Below are positions 24,429 to 33,903 of a stretch of 64,000 bases of DNA, piece after piece. Positions within the stretch are counted from its first letter, which is position 1. Each line of letters starts with the position of its first letter. Position numbers and translations under genes: made by a program. A model generated the notes under the pieces. That model was not told the origin of the DNA and made no database searches. It saw nothing but the letters and a program-made list of their open reading frames with translations. Origin of the DNA: Aliagarivorans taiwanensis DSM 22990. Lineage in GTDB: Bacteria > Pseudomonadota > Gammaproteobacteria > Enterobacterales > Celerinatantimonadaceae. The stretch lies in NCBI RefSeq assembly GCF_000429505.1, contig NZ_AUBZ01000021.1:37953-101952 (forward strand). Direction: 5' to 3'.

Positions 24429-25778
24429 TTAAGCAGCAACTGGCTCAGCGTTGAGCTTGCTTGCAATTGACTTAAGCGCTTGGGTATCTAGCTTGTAGAA
24501 GCTCATGATTCCGCCTAGCAGTACGTAACATACGCCTGGAATAACGGTGAATAGCATGGTGATCCAACGAAGCGCTTCAGGTGTTTGCGTCTCTGCGCCA
24601 CCCACGTAGCCAGAGCCGGCTAGAATCCAACCAACCAGCGCACCGCCGATAGCGATACCCGCTTTAATAGCAAACAGTGCAGTAGAGAACACCATACCTT
24701 CCAGTGAACGGCCACTGCGGCTGCGCTCGTAATCTACGACATCACTCATCATGCTCCACAACAGCGGAGTTGACATCATCTGCACCAGACACAAGGTGAT
24801 GTGCAGGGTGAATACCAGCGTCAGGTTAGCCGGGTTAACCAAGTACAGCACCGCTGAAAGTAGACCAGACACTACGGTGATTACTTTGTAAGCTTGTACC
24901 TTGTCAAAGCGAGCCAACAGCGGCGCTGATACCAACGCACCGATAATGTTTGCTGCCATACCCGCAACCATGAAGGCAGTAGCCAAGTCTGCACGCCCCA
25001 GCACAGAGTTTACGTAGTACATGGTCGATGCACCTTTGAGTACCACACCCACCAACAAAACCAGGTTCAATACGAACAAGACGCGCCACTGGCTGTTAGC
25101 AAGCAGTAGTTTAAGGTCTTTAGCGACAGAGCCTTTTGCTTGTTGGGTCGGAGCAACACGCTCTTTAGTATTTGCAAAGCTAATGAAGAACAAAGCGATG
25201 GCGATAACACCCATCACGCTCATTGCGCCAAAGTAGCCAACTTGCTCGTTGCCGCCACCGATAAGCTTAACCAGAGGAAGTGCTACCAAGGCGACAATCA
25301 GACCTGCCGCAGTACCCAGCGCAAATCGGAAGCTTTGCAGTGAGGTTCGCTCTTGTGGATCGCTGCTCAGCGCGTTAGCCATGGCGCAGTATGGAACGTT
25401 AATCGCGGTGTACATGATAGTCAGGAAGATGTAAGACGCATAAGCGTAAACAATCTTACCTGTTTGCCCCATATCTGGAGTGTAAAAGGTCACCATACAT
25501 GCCAGACCAAAAGGTACTGCAAACCACGCTAAGTAAGGCCGGAAACGCCCCCACCGGGTCTCAGTTCGGTCGACCAGAGAGCCCATTAGCGGGTCAGTGA
25601 TCGCATCAACAAAACGAACCAGTAAGAACATGGTACCCATGTGGGCCGGAGAGAGGCCATACACATCGGTGTAATAGTACGCAAGAAACAACATTACGGT
25701 CTGCCACACAAAGTTGCAGCCCATATCGCCAAGTCCATAGGCGATTTTTTCCCGAATAGTCAGGGGACGGATAGACAT
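24429..25778 (-). CDS. GPH-family sugar:cation symporter (MelB/YicJ-like)
   Basis: Inner-membrane transporter of 449 residues with about twelve hydrophobic segments. The glycoside-pentoside-hexuronide (GPH) signatures are clear: MSIRPLTIREKIAYGLGDMG at the N-terminus, LLVRFVDAITDPLMGSLVDR with the acidic cation-site residues, and TRWGRFRPYLAWFAVPFG. Later parts include YTAINVPYCAMANALSSDP and SMMSDVVDYERSRSGRSLEG. The substrate is probably a glycoside or oligosaccharide taken up with Na+ or H+; no glycoside hydrolase gene is adjacent to specify it. GGAG lies about 8 bases before the ATG. A candidate LacI-type operator is 165 bases upstream. Confidence 0.9.
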   Translation of the reverse strand: MSIRPLTIREKIAYGLGDMGCNFVWQTVMLFLAYYYTDVYGLSPAHMGTMFLLVRFVDAITDPLMGSLVDRTETRWGRFRPYLAWFAVPFGLACMVTFYTPDMGQTGKIVYAYASYIFLTIMYTAINVPYCAMANALSSDPQERTSLQSFRFALGTAAGLIVALVALPLVKLIGGGNEQVGYFGAMSVMGVIAIALFFISFANTKERVAPTQQAKGSVAKDLKLLLANSQWRVLFVLNLVLLVGVVLKGASTMYYVNSVLGRADLATAFMVAGMAANIIGALVSAPLLARFDKVQAYKVITVVSGLLSAVLYLVNPANLTLVFTLHITLCLVQMMSTPLLWSMMSDVVDYERSRSGRSLEGMVFSTALFAIKAGIAIGGALVGWILAGSGYVGGAETQTPEALRWITMLFTVIPGVCYVLLGGIMSFYKLDTQALKSIASKLNAEPVAA

Positions 25779-26159
25779 TACTTAACTCCAAAAAGGCTAT
25801 GCCACGAATTCACGAGTGACATTTTCCACACATGCCATGAAACAAAAAATTGTCATATGAAAATGATGGATTATGTTATTTGTTTTCTGTGATCGTATCG
25901 AAACTACCGGAACGATAGCGTTTTAGTGAGGTAAATAACAGTGTAAGCGCTTTCTATGTTGTTTAGTTACACTTTTGCTGTAATCCAATATTTACGTAGG
26001 TTGAACTTTGCTCTAACTAACTGAAACTATGTTAACTAGATCTCATTTTAAGCACGTGAGGATTGTCACATTAGCATGCAGCATGAACGTATTTTTAGCA
26101 GTGTTTTACCATTTTTAGTAGCGCCTGATGTTTAGTCACTATAAGGTTTGATGAGATTT
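25779..26159. other. Intergenic region upstream of the GPH symporter
   Basis: A+T-rich region of 381 bases downstream of tamB and upstream of the symporter. It holds the LacI-like palindrome at 25942-25955 and a weak CRP-like match (AGTGA-N6-CCACA, 25815-25830) that is too close to the start codon to be persuasive. No clear terminator of tamB and no gene seen. Confidence 0.5.
25942..25955. promoter_or_regulatory. Candidate LacI/GalR-type operator of the GPH symporter
   Basis: TGTAAGCGCTTTCT has the perfect central AAGCGCTT common in operators of LacI/GalR sugar regulators. It lies upstream of the symporter start at 25778. No LacI-family gene is in the window. Confidence 0.4.
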
Positions 26160-29100
26160 TTAGTTGTCTCGCTCGCGCACACTGAACTCGTAATAAAGAT
26201 CAATTGCGCTGTTTAGCCCAGAGAATGCCTCAAGGAAAAGCTTTGGTAGTACTTCATAGCGAACCGTCAACTCGTTGACTGGGTTGAACACGCCCATACC
26301 GTAGCGCACTTGCACGCCCGGTAAGATATAGGCACTAACCTCTACCTGAGTATCGCTGCCAGTGCTATTGGCACTCACTGAAAGATCGTTCAAACCAAGA
26401 CTGCTACCCAAGTTACCCACGGTACCGCTGGCACGAGCAACCCCCAGAGAAATAAGCATGGAAGTAAGCGCATTTTGATCCTGCTCACTGTCTTCGAGCC
26501 CCCTGCCCCTCAGTAAATAAGACAATTGCTCGTTCTGCGACATGGTCGGTTCTGAAAACAAGGTGACTTGCGGCGCGTCAGCCAGCCCCACAACCCTTAC
26601 CCCCACTGTCACCCCATCGGCGATGTTATCGGGATTGCGGATGGCTTCGATGTCTAAATAGGGCTGCTCCATGGAACCGGAGAACAGTAGCCAACCTTTG
26701 GTGAGCACCAAGTTTTGCCCGTAGGCGCGAAAGCTGCCATCGATGAGTTCGATACGGCCATTGGTGAGCATACTCTCGCCCGGTCGTTGGTCGATCTGCA
26801 GTTGCCCGCTAAGCTGAGTATCTAAGCCGAGCGCCTTAAGGCTGAGGTTTTCCGATACGATAAGCCGAATACTCACCGCCAACGCGCGGCTGACAAAGGG
26901 CTCTTTCTGCTCTTCGATAACGATCACATCAGGCGACAACTGTACCGCTGTCTCAGGTAGCTGCTTCACTTCGATGCTTCCCTCGTTGACCACCAGATCG
27001 CCGGACAAGGAGATCAGTTCCTTATTAAGTCTCAGCTCTAGGTCCGGCGAAATCACAGCGCGCGCATAGGGTTCGACCACTACCGGCAGGCGGTTCGCAT
27101 CGAACTGTACGCGCCCTTGTAGCGCGTCTCGCCAGTCAAACTGGCCGCTCCACTTGGCCGGTTGGCCAGAACTAATAAACTGACCCGCCACGGTGGCGCG
27201 ATTGCCGTTAAAACGCAGGGCGGTTTGCAACTGTGCAATCTCAAACGGTAATAGGTGACTGGATACTTCCCCTTTATCCAGCGCCAGCTCACCGTAAACC
27301 AGTGGTTGCTGGCGTGTCCCGGCTAAGGTCAGCTGCGCTTCAACGGCGCCTTGCAGACTTGTGAGATCGGGGAACAGTCCAGACAACGACGCTAGCTCTA
27401 ATCCGTTCCAACTGAGCGAGCCAGCCACCTCCTCGCTGGGTGAGCTCGGCAAGGCCAGCTCACTGCGTAACACGCCCATTTGCTCGCTATCGAGCGCGAT
27501 GTCGCTGAACAGCTGGCCATCAAGGTAGTTGCCCTTTGCATTGAAGCCCTCTACCGTAAAACGTTGCTCACCAAGCGTTACATCGTTCGTGCTTAACACC
27601 GCCTGATTGACGCTGAACTGGTAATCGGCTTGCTCCAATTGAAAACCTGACAAGCTGGCATGTACCGCGATCTCTGCTGCGGCTTCAAGACGTAGGTTCT
27701 CCGGCAGCAGGCGATTCAACAGCGATAAGTTCAAACCGCTGCCGGTTAACGAGGCTCGCCCATCTCCAACCTCACTCAAGCTAAACTCGGCACACACGTT
27801 ATCGTTACTGCGAGTCACGCATAACTCAGACAGAGCAAACTGCCCTTGCAGCCACTCAAGCCCTGCGGGCTGGGCGATGCGCCAGCGACCAAAATCACTA
27901 TCTAGCGCCAGCTGCTGTACCTTGCCCGTCCACTCATTGATGGAGCCAGCTCCCTGCAACCCAAGCTTAAGGTTCAGCTCTTCATCGTTTAGCTGAAAAT
28001 CAATCTGCTGCATCCCGTCGCGTGAGCGATAGTCAATGCTGCTGCCGTTGAGCTCGAGTCCAGCCACCTGCACATCACTAACCGCCAGCGACAGGGTACC
28101 GGCATATTCATCGTTTAAGGTAATGGCGCCACTACTGCCTAATGAGCCCAGTGACAACCCAGAGTGAACAAGTTCGGAGCCGGTGACACGCCACGCGATC
28201 TGCGGCTCACCGCTCGGCGAGGAATCTAACTGGGCATCCACGCTTACGCTTCCCTTGCCTACATCGGGCAACACGGACAAATCGTTGAGCGCAGCATCTA
28301 GCGATGCAGCCAAGCCATAGTGGTTGTTCGCTGCAAACTCAAGCCTGTTGTCACCCAGCTCTATCATGGATGTCGTTTCAAACTGCTCGGCTTGCCCCTG
28401 CGCGGCGGCAGTTAAACGCAAGGGCGTCGCTAGCCACTCGCCGTTAATCTCAGCGCGCTCAATCTGCCACTGGTCGCCGTTTACCGCTGCGCTTATCTCG
28501 CCATCGAACAGTGGCAGTTCGGGTAGCCCCTCTAGCGTTAGCCACTCACTGAGTTTGAGTTGGCTGAACTGTGCCCGCGCCTTGGCATGAAACGGGCCCA
28601 CCCAATCGACTGCGCTGGTAATCTGTATCTCTTGTTCAGGCTTATCCAGGGGATTGATGCTTAGCTCAAGGCTGTCGATAGCGGCGATATTGCCAAGCGC
28701 ATTAAACGTCAGCTTACTGATGGAAAGGTGTTCAATCGCGGCCTCACCTTGCAGTTGATAACGGCTAAGGTTGCCTTTAGCCACAACCTTTGAATCGCGG
28801 GCGAGCAGTTGCTCTTCAACAACCGTGTAAGGGCTTAGTAAATCCACAGTCAAGTCAAAAGGTAAGTCCTGAGCGCTCCACCCCAACTGCCCTTGCATAG
28901 TTAGCTCTACCAACCCGCGGGTATGGAGAGCAATCCGGCTGTCACGCGATGGGCCTGACTGGCTAAGCTCAAACGCCAACGGTTCGCCGAGCAAGCCGCT
29001 CTCCCCGCTCGCCTTAAGAGTTGACGCCCAGCCATGGGCGAAGTCGATCTCGCCACTCGCCTGCAAGGAGCCCCACGGTGTGATCCCCGACAATGAAGCC

Positions 29101-29864
29101 ACACTCAACTCAGTGTCAAACCAACTCGCCCCATCTACTCTCATTTGGCTGAACATCAGGCTGTCATTGGCAAGCCGTACTTCTCCGCTTGCGGCATTCA
29201 AGTGCTCAAGTGTAATCAGATACTGAAGCGCGATATCAGGCAGGTTTATCTGCGGGTAACGAAAGCTGGCCAGGCCATTGGAAGGTGACGCGTCAGCTTG
29301 CTCATCATCCGCCATATTGGATAAGTCCACCAGCCAGCTCGCTATTGAGAATCGCTGTACTGTGAGATCTTGCTGATACCAGCTGGCTGAACTCTGCAGA
29401 TCACGCCAGTGGATAGATAAGTCGTTTACATCTACCCGACCATCTTCTACCTGCAGGTGCTTAAGAATCAGTGCATAAGCGGGCGTCCACCACCCAGAGG
29501 ACTCGGTTTGTTGGGGCTGTTCGTCGTCGCTAGACTCAAAGCCGTCAGTATCCACCCTCACATGCACCTTGCCCGCTTCCAGCGTATCGACACAGGCGGA
29601 AAATCGGGTCAAACAGCGCCAGCCAATGGATAGCACAGCATCTTCTACATGCACTACCACACCAGGCTGTACCCAGGATACCTGCGCCAGCTTTAGCTCA
29701 CTCACCACATTGCCCGAGCGAAGCTCAATGGTAAGCTGCGGCAGCAGGTCATCAGCTAAGTTGAGGATCTTGCGGCTACCAAACTCGCTACCCAAAATCA
29801 TCAACAGCAGCGCGCACAGTAGCACCAAAGTGCCTAACACTAAGGCTCCAATACGGCCCATCAT
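26160..29864 (-). CDS. tamB: TamB, translocation and assembly module inner-membrane protein
   Basis: AsmA-like protein of 1234 residues that spans the periplasm and works with TamA; the family is implicated in phospholipid transport to, and protein insertion in, the outer membrane. It has a single N-terminal membrane anchor (IGALVLGTLVLLCALLLMIL). A long beta-rich repetitive body follows, and the C-terminal DUF490/TamB domain ends GSDTQVEVSAYILPGVQVRYG and VRYEVLPKLFLEAFSGLNSA. The length is close to E. coli TamB (1259). Its ATG overlaps the tamA stop codon (ATGATG context), so the two are translationally coupled. Confidence 0.95.
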   Translation of the reverse strand: MMGRIGALVLGTLVLLCALLLMILGSEFGSRKILNLADDLLPQLTIELRSGNVVSELKLAQVSWVQPGVVVHVEDAVLSIGWRCLTRFSACVDTLEAGKVHVRVDTDGFESSDDEQPQQTESSGWWTPAYALILKHLQVEDGRVDVNDLSIHWRDLQSSASWYQQDLTVQRFSIASWLVDLSNMADDEQADASPSNGLASFRYPQINLPDIALQYLITLEHLNAASGEVRLANDSLMFSQMRVDGASWFDTELSVASLSGITPWGSLQASGEIDFAHGWASTLKASGESGLLGEPLAFELSQSGPSRDSRIALHTRGLVELTMQGQLGWSAQDLPFDLTVDLLSPYTVVEEQLLARDSKVVAKGNLSRYQLQGEAAIEHLSISKLTFNALGNIAAIDSLELSINPLDKPEQEIQITSAVDWVGPFHAKARAQFSQLKLSEWLTLEGLPELPLFDGEISAAVNGDQWQIERAEINGEWLATPLRLTAAAQGQAEQFETTSMIELGDNRLEFAANNHYGLAASLDAALNDLSVLPDVGKGSVSVDAQLDSSPSGEPQIAWRVTGSELVHSGLSLGSLGSSGAITLNDEYAGTLSLAVSDVQVAGLELNGSSIDYRSRDGMQQIDFQLNDEELNLKLGLQGAGSINEWTGKVQQLALDSDFGRWRIAQPAGLEWLQGQFALSELCVTRSNDNVCAEFSLSEVGDGRASLTGSGLNLSLLNRLLPENLRLEAAAEIAVHASLSGFQLEQADYQFSVNQAVLSTNDVTLGEQRFTVEGFNAKGNYLDGQLFSDIALDSEQMGVLRSELALPSSPSEEVAGSLSWNGLELASLSGLFPDLTSLQGAVEAQLTLAGTRQQPLVYGELALDKGEVSSHLLPFEIAQLQTALRFNGNRATVAGQFISSGQPAKWSGQFDWRDALQGRVQFDANRLPVVVEPYARAVISPDLELRLNKELISLSGDLVVNEGSIEVKQLPETAVQLSPDVIVIEEQKEPFVSRALAVSIRLIVSENLSLKALGLDTQLSGQLQIDQRPGESMLTNGRIELIDGSFRAYGQNLVLTKGWLLFSGSMEQPYLDIEAIRNPDNIADGVTVGVRVVGLADAPQVTLFSEPTMSQNEQLSYLLRGRGLEDSEQDQNALTSMLISLGVARASGTVGNLGSSLGLNDLSVSANSTGSDTQVEVSAYILPGVQVRYGMGVFNPVNELTVRYEVLPKLFLEAFSGLNSAIDLYYEFSVRERDN

Positions 29865-31573
29865 ATATCAGGCCCCATCGAGAAGTGCAGTCGCCAAGGG
29901 TCATCATCGTTCTGTAAGCCTTTGGCAATATCTAAGCGCACCGGGCCGATAATCGTTACCCAACGAATACCAAAACCAAGACCAACCGAGGGCTCTTCAC
30001 TAAAATCATTGGTGGCGGTACCGGCATCGGCAAACAGGGCAACGCGCCAGCGGTCGAAGATCTGATAGTTGTATTCCAAACTCCCCACCACGGTAAACTT
30101 ACCCCCGATTAGCTGCCCTTCATCGTTGGTAGGAGAAATGGTTTTGTAGTCATATCCACGGATGCTTTGGTCGCCACCGGCAAAGAAACGCATCGAGGCG
30201 GGTACATCGGTAATATCATCAACCCAGATGGCACCTGCATTTACCCGGGTAATCAGACGGTGCTTACGGTAGCTGCGCAACCACTTGGTTAGCCCGGTGA
30301 CCCTTAACAGATCCACATCTGAGCCCCATGCGGTGCTAGATAGTTCGGTGCTTAACTGCAGATTGTCACCCCAGTACGGGTCAAGGCCGCCGCGCGAACG
30401 CAGCCGCGCTAAGTTGACGCCGGGTAGGATCAAGTTGCTGCGGTCATTCTGGTCGGCCTGCTCGTAGTCTTCGAGCAGCCAGCGCAGAAACAGCGCGGTA
30501 GTTAGGTCGGGATTAACCCGCCATTGCCGTGTTGAGCTAAATACCAACTTGTTACTGACGGTATCGTTGGTGTCCTCGCGTTCCCAACCGCTTTGAAAGT
30601 CCAGGTAGTCATCGATGGGGTCGTTCATCGGTATCCGATAAAACAAGGAACCCGACTGGCGAACCTGTGAACCATCTGCTTCAAAGCCGACACTATGCCC
30701 GGCTGCATTCACCCACGGTCGATTCCACTTAAAGCGCAATCGTGGTCCCACATCAGTAGCTACGCCGCCACCGATTTCAAAGGTGTCTCGAGGCTTGCGG
30801 CGCAATTCTACCAGCATATCGATATGCTGATCGCGCCGGGTTTCCAGATCGGGTTGTACCGCAACAACCCGAAAATAATCGGTCTCGCCGAGTTTTTGGT
30901 TAAACTCACCAATCACCTCAGCGTCGTAGTATTGGCCACGTTCGAATCCGGCCAAGTCGACAAACAACTCCCCAGGCACCTGCGGATTGGTAAAGATAAG
31001 CTCGCCAAAGCGATAACGTAGCCCAGAGTCGTAGATAAAGTCGATTTCAGCGGAGTTCTCAGCAATGCTGACGGTTACCCGGCTTTCCACTAAGTTGGCA
31101 TCGAAGTAGCCATAGCGCACTGCAATGCGATTTAAATCGCTTTTTAGCGCTTCGAAAGCGCCATGATTAAAACGACCACCTTGTTTAATGGAGGTGTTGG
31201 CAAACACCTGAAGGTAGACCGGATCAAGCAAAGCATCGCCACGGATCTCTAAGCGCAGCTCGCTAATGGTGAGCGGTGGGCCGATATCAACCTCAATCAC
31301 TAAACGTGAGTCACCCTCCCAACGGGTATTGATGGTGCTTTGGTAGTAACCCAGTGCACGCAGCGCCGTGCGTGTTTGCTCGATACTCGCGCTTTCGATA
31401 AAGCGTTGACCAACCGAGTCAGAAAAGCTTTGGTTGTTCAGATAAAGATTCACATTGTCTGCCGCGGCCCCATCTATCCCCACCAAGCGATACTCCAACG
31501 CAAGGGCCTGGCAGCTATATAGCAGGGTGATGAATAGTAGCGCGCGTAAACTCAAACAAACCTCATAGAACAT
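29861..31573 (-). CDS. tamA: TamA, outer-membrane Omp85-family assembly protein
   Basis: A 570-residue Omp85 barrel protein (E. coli TamA has 577). It has a signal peptide (ALLFITLLYSCQALA), then about three POTRA domains to residue 265, with typical patterns such as RYGYFDANLVESRVTVS and FRVVAVQPDLETRRDQHIDM. The beta-barrel follows, beginning near FEIGGGVATDVGPRLRFKW. The L6-type motif appears as IRGYDYKTISPTNDEGQLIG, and the chain ends DPWRLHFSMGPDI, a terminal strand ahead of a short tail. It is first in the tamA-tamB operon and divergent from the VTT/oxidoreductase gene. The start at 31573 lacks a strong ribosome-binding site and could be a few codons further in. Confidence 0.95.
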   Translation of the reverse strand: MFYEVCLSLRALLFITLLYSCQALALEYRLVGIDGAAADNVNLYLNNQSFSDSVGQRFIESASIEQTRTALRALGYYQSTINTRWEGDSRLVIEVDIGPPLTISELRLEIRGDALLDPVYLQVFANTSIKQGGRFNHGAFEALKSDLNRIAVRYGYFDANLVESRVTVSIAENSAEIDFIYDSGLRYRFGELIFTNPQVPGELFVDLAGFERGQYYDAEVIGEFNQKLGETDYFRVVAVQPDLETRRDQHIDMLVELRRKPRDTFEIGGGVATDVGPRLRFKWNRPWVNAAGHSVGFEADGSQVRQSGSLFYRIPMNDPIDDYLDFQSGWEREDTNDTVSNKLVFSSTRQWRVNPDLTTALFLRWLLEDYEQADQNDRSNLILPGVNLARLRSRGGLDPYWGDNLQLSTELSSTAWGSDVDLLRVTGLTKWLRSYRKHRLITRVNAGAIWVDDITDVPASMRFFAGGDQSIRGYDYKTISPTNDEGQLIGGKFTVVGSLEYNYQIFDRWRVALFADAGTATNDFSEEPSVGLGFGIRWVTIIGPVRLDIAKGLQNDDDPWRLHFSMGPDI

Positions 31574-31689
31574 GGAACCGGTGCGCCCTCATTGTCGGCT
31601 TAACTTGATGATTTAACAAGATAGTTGAAAGCAATTCCTTGCTTATATGGTCTATAGTCAAGTTAGTTGTTAAGAGGATTGCTAAGACC

Positions 31690-33828
31690 ATGAAAATCAA
31701 CAAAAGTTTTGTGATTATCGTCGTTGCATTGGGTTTTGTCGCGCTCTGGATTGGCGGCCTGGCTGAATGGTTAAGTTTCGAAAACATCAAAAATAGCCAA
31801 GTTAAGCTACAAAGTGCCGTAGAAAACAATTTTTGGGTCAGCGCGCTGAGCTTTTTCAGTGTCTATGTAATAGCCACCGCCTTCTCATTTCCCGGCGCCG
31901 CGCTACTCACCTTGTTAGCCGGCGCGCTGTTTGGCGTGGTCAACGGGGTTATTCTGGTGAGCTTCGCCAGCACCATTGGCGCAAGCCTGGCGTTTCTTGT
32001 TGCCCGCTACTTGCTACGCGACGCCATTCAGCAGCGTTACGGCGACAAGCTTGCCAGCGTCAATCGCGGTGTTGAGAAAGACGGCGCTTGGTACTTACTC
32101 AGCTTGCGTCTGATCCCGGTCTTCCCCTTCTTTTTGGTTAACTTGGTCATGGCACTCACCCGCTTACCGCTAAAAACCTACTACTGGGTGAGCCAACTGG
32201 GTATGTTCCCAGCCACACTGGTCTACGTAAATGCAGGCACTGAGCTGTCGAAACTGGAGAGCCCGGCGGGGATCTTATCGCCCTCCTTGTTACTGGCCTT
32301 TGCCCTACTTGGACTGTTGCCATTTATTACCAAAGGGATCCTCGCAAAAATAACCGCTCGCCGCGTGTATAGCCGCTTCGATAAGCCCAAGCAGTTCGAC
32401 AATAACCTGCTGGTTATCGGTGCGGGCTCGGGCGGATTGGTCAGCGCCTATATCGCAGCCGCAGTCAAAGCCAAGGTCACCTTGGTTGAAAAACATCGTA
32501 TGGGCGGCGACTGCCTCAATACCGGCTGCGTGCCCTCAAAGGCATTAATTCGCAGTGCCAAATACGCCTATGAGCATTCACGGGCGCAGTCCTTAGGTTT
32601 TAGCTCCAGCGATACCGAGGTGGATTTTGCGGCAGTGATGCAGCGGGTACACCGGGTGATTACCGACATCGAGCCCCATGACTCGGTCGAGCGCTACAGC
32701 GGGCTGGGGGTAAACTGCGTACAAGGCGAAGCGCGTTTGCTGTCGCCGTGGGAAGCAGAGGTTAACGGCGAACGCGTAACCGCCAAGAACATTGTGATTG
32801 CCACTGGCGCCCGACCATTGGTGCCGAAGATCCCCGGTCTGGAGCAAGTCTCCTACCTGACTTCTGACACACTTTGGCAGCTAACCGAACAGCCTGCCCG
32901 CTTATTGGTACTCGGCGGCGGCCCCATCGGTTGCGAACTTGCGCAAGCCTTCGCGCGCTTGGGGTCCAAGGTCAGTCAGGTAGAGATGGCCGAACACCTG
33001 CTGAATCGCGAGGACCCACAAGTAAGCGCGGAGATAGAGCAACAATTCCGCGATGAGCAGATCGACCTTTACTTGGGTTGGAAGGCCAAGGCCTTTGAGA
33101 AACGCGGCGATAGCCAGCTAGCAATACTTGAGCGCAATGGCGAAACGGTGGAGCTGGAGTTTGACCAGGTGCTGTTGGCATTGGGCCGCGTTGCCAACAC
33201 CTCCGGCTTTGGCCTTGAGGAACTCGGTGTAGAGCTCAACCCAAATGGCACGATTAAGGTAAACAATCACCTGCAGGCCACCTACCCCAACCTGTTTGCG
33301 GTCGGCGACGTTGCAGGCCCCTATCAGTTCACCCACTTTGCCGCGCATCAAGCGTGGTATGCTGCGGTTAACGCCTTATTTGGCGCGATTAAGAAGTTCA
33401 AAGCGGATTACTCGGTGATTCCGGCAGCCACCTATACCTACCCGGAAGTGGCACGGGTCGGCCTCAACGAAAATGAAGCCAAGGCCCAAGGCATCAACTA
33501 TGAGGTTGCTGAGTTTGAGCTGGCCGAACTGGACAGGGCGATTGCTGATGATGCCACCAAAGGCTTTGTAAAAGTGCTCACCATACCCGGCAAAGACCGC
33601 ATCTTAGGGGCCACCATTGTTGCCAGCAACGCCAGCGACCTGTTGGCAGAGTTCACGCTGGCGATGCGCCACAAGCTTGGTTTAAACAAGATCTTTGGCA
33701 CCATCCACGCCTACCCAACCATGATGGAAGCCAACAAGTACGTTGCAGGTAACTGGAAGCGCGCCAACGCACCGGAGAAGCTGCTTGAGTGGGTGGCGAA
33801 GTTCCATCGCTACCAGCGCGGTAATTAA
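31690..33828 (+). CDS. Fusion of a TVP38/TMEM64 (VTT) membrane domain and a FAD-dependent oxidoreductase
   Basis: A 712-residue two-part protein. Residues 1-230 form a SNARE-associated/DedA-like VTT membrane domain (GAALLTLLAGALFGVVNGVI, SLRLIPVFPFFLVNLVMALT). From about residue 240 it is a class I pyridine nucleotide-disulfide oxidoreductase: the FAD site LLVIGAGSGGLVSAYIAAA, the redox-active disulfide GGDCLNTGCVPSKALIRSAK, the NAD(P) site LLVLGGGPIGCELAQAFARL, and the catalytic base region IHAYPTMMEANKY. It resembles mercuric reductase and dihydrolipoamide dehydrogenase but lacks the MerA C-terminal cysteine pair. The start is the ATG at 31690. Such fusions are known in this bacterial group; the electron acceptor is unknown. 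Confidence 0.93.
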   Translation: MKINKSFVIIVVALGFVALWIGGLAEWLSFENIKNSQVKLQSAVENNFWVSALSFFSVYVIATAFSFPGAALLTLLAGALFGVVNGVILVSFASTIGASLAFLVARYLLRDAIQQRYGDKLASVNRGVEKDGAWYLLSLRLIPVFPFFLVNLVMALTRLPLKTYYWVSQLGMFPATLVYVNAGTELSKLESPAGILSPSLLLAFALLGLLPFITKGILAKITARRVYSRFDKPKQFDNNLLVIGAGSGGLVSAYIAAAVKAKVTLVEKHRMGGDCLNTGCVPSKALIRSAKYAYEHSRAQSLGFSSSDTEVDFAAVMQRVHRVITDIEPHDSVERYSGLGVNCVQGEARLLSPWEAEVNGERVTAKNIVIATGARPLVPKIPGLEQVSYLTSDTLWQLTEQPARLLVLGGGPIGCELAQAFARLGSKVSQVEMAEHLLNREDPQVSAEIEQQFRDEQIDLYLGWKAKAFEKRGDSQLAILERNGETVELEFDQVLLALGRVANTSGFGLEELGVELNPNGTIKVNNHLQATYPNLFAVGDVAGPYQFTHFAAHQAWYAAVNALFGAIKKFKADYSVIPAATYTYPEVARVGLNENEAKAQGINYEVAEFELAELDRAIADDATKGFVKVLTIPGKDRILGATIVASNASDLLAEFTLAMRHKLGLNKIFGTIHAYPTMMEANKYVAGNWKRANAPEKLLEWVAKFHRYQRGN

Positions 33829-33849
33829 GAATCGCCACACACAATAGAC

Positions 33850-33880
33850 AAAAAGCGCTTGGGACATCCAAGCGCTTTTT
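33850..33880. terminator. Bidirectional terminator between the VTT/oxidoreductase and GGDEF-EAL genes
   Basis: AAAAAGCGCTTGG-GACAT-CCAAGCGCTTTTT is a perfect 13-bp stem with A and T runs on both sides, able to end transcription from both convergent genes. Confidence 0.92.
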
Positions 33881-33903
33881 TATGGGTTTCGATATCAGCT
33901 AAC

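Noticed and set aside
25815..25830. CRP site before the GPH symporter (AGTGA-N6-CCACA)
   Set aside because: Each half has a mismatch and the site is only 37-52 bases from the start codon, a poor place for activation.
31640..31689. Upstream TTG start for the VTT/oxidoreductase fusion
   Set aside because: The extension crosses the promoter-like region (TATAGT at 31653-31658), and the ATG at 31690 begins a normal membrane N-terminus.
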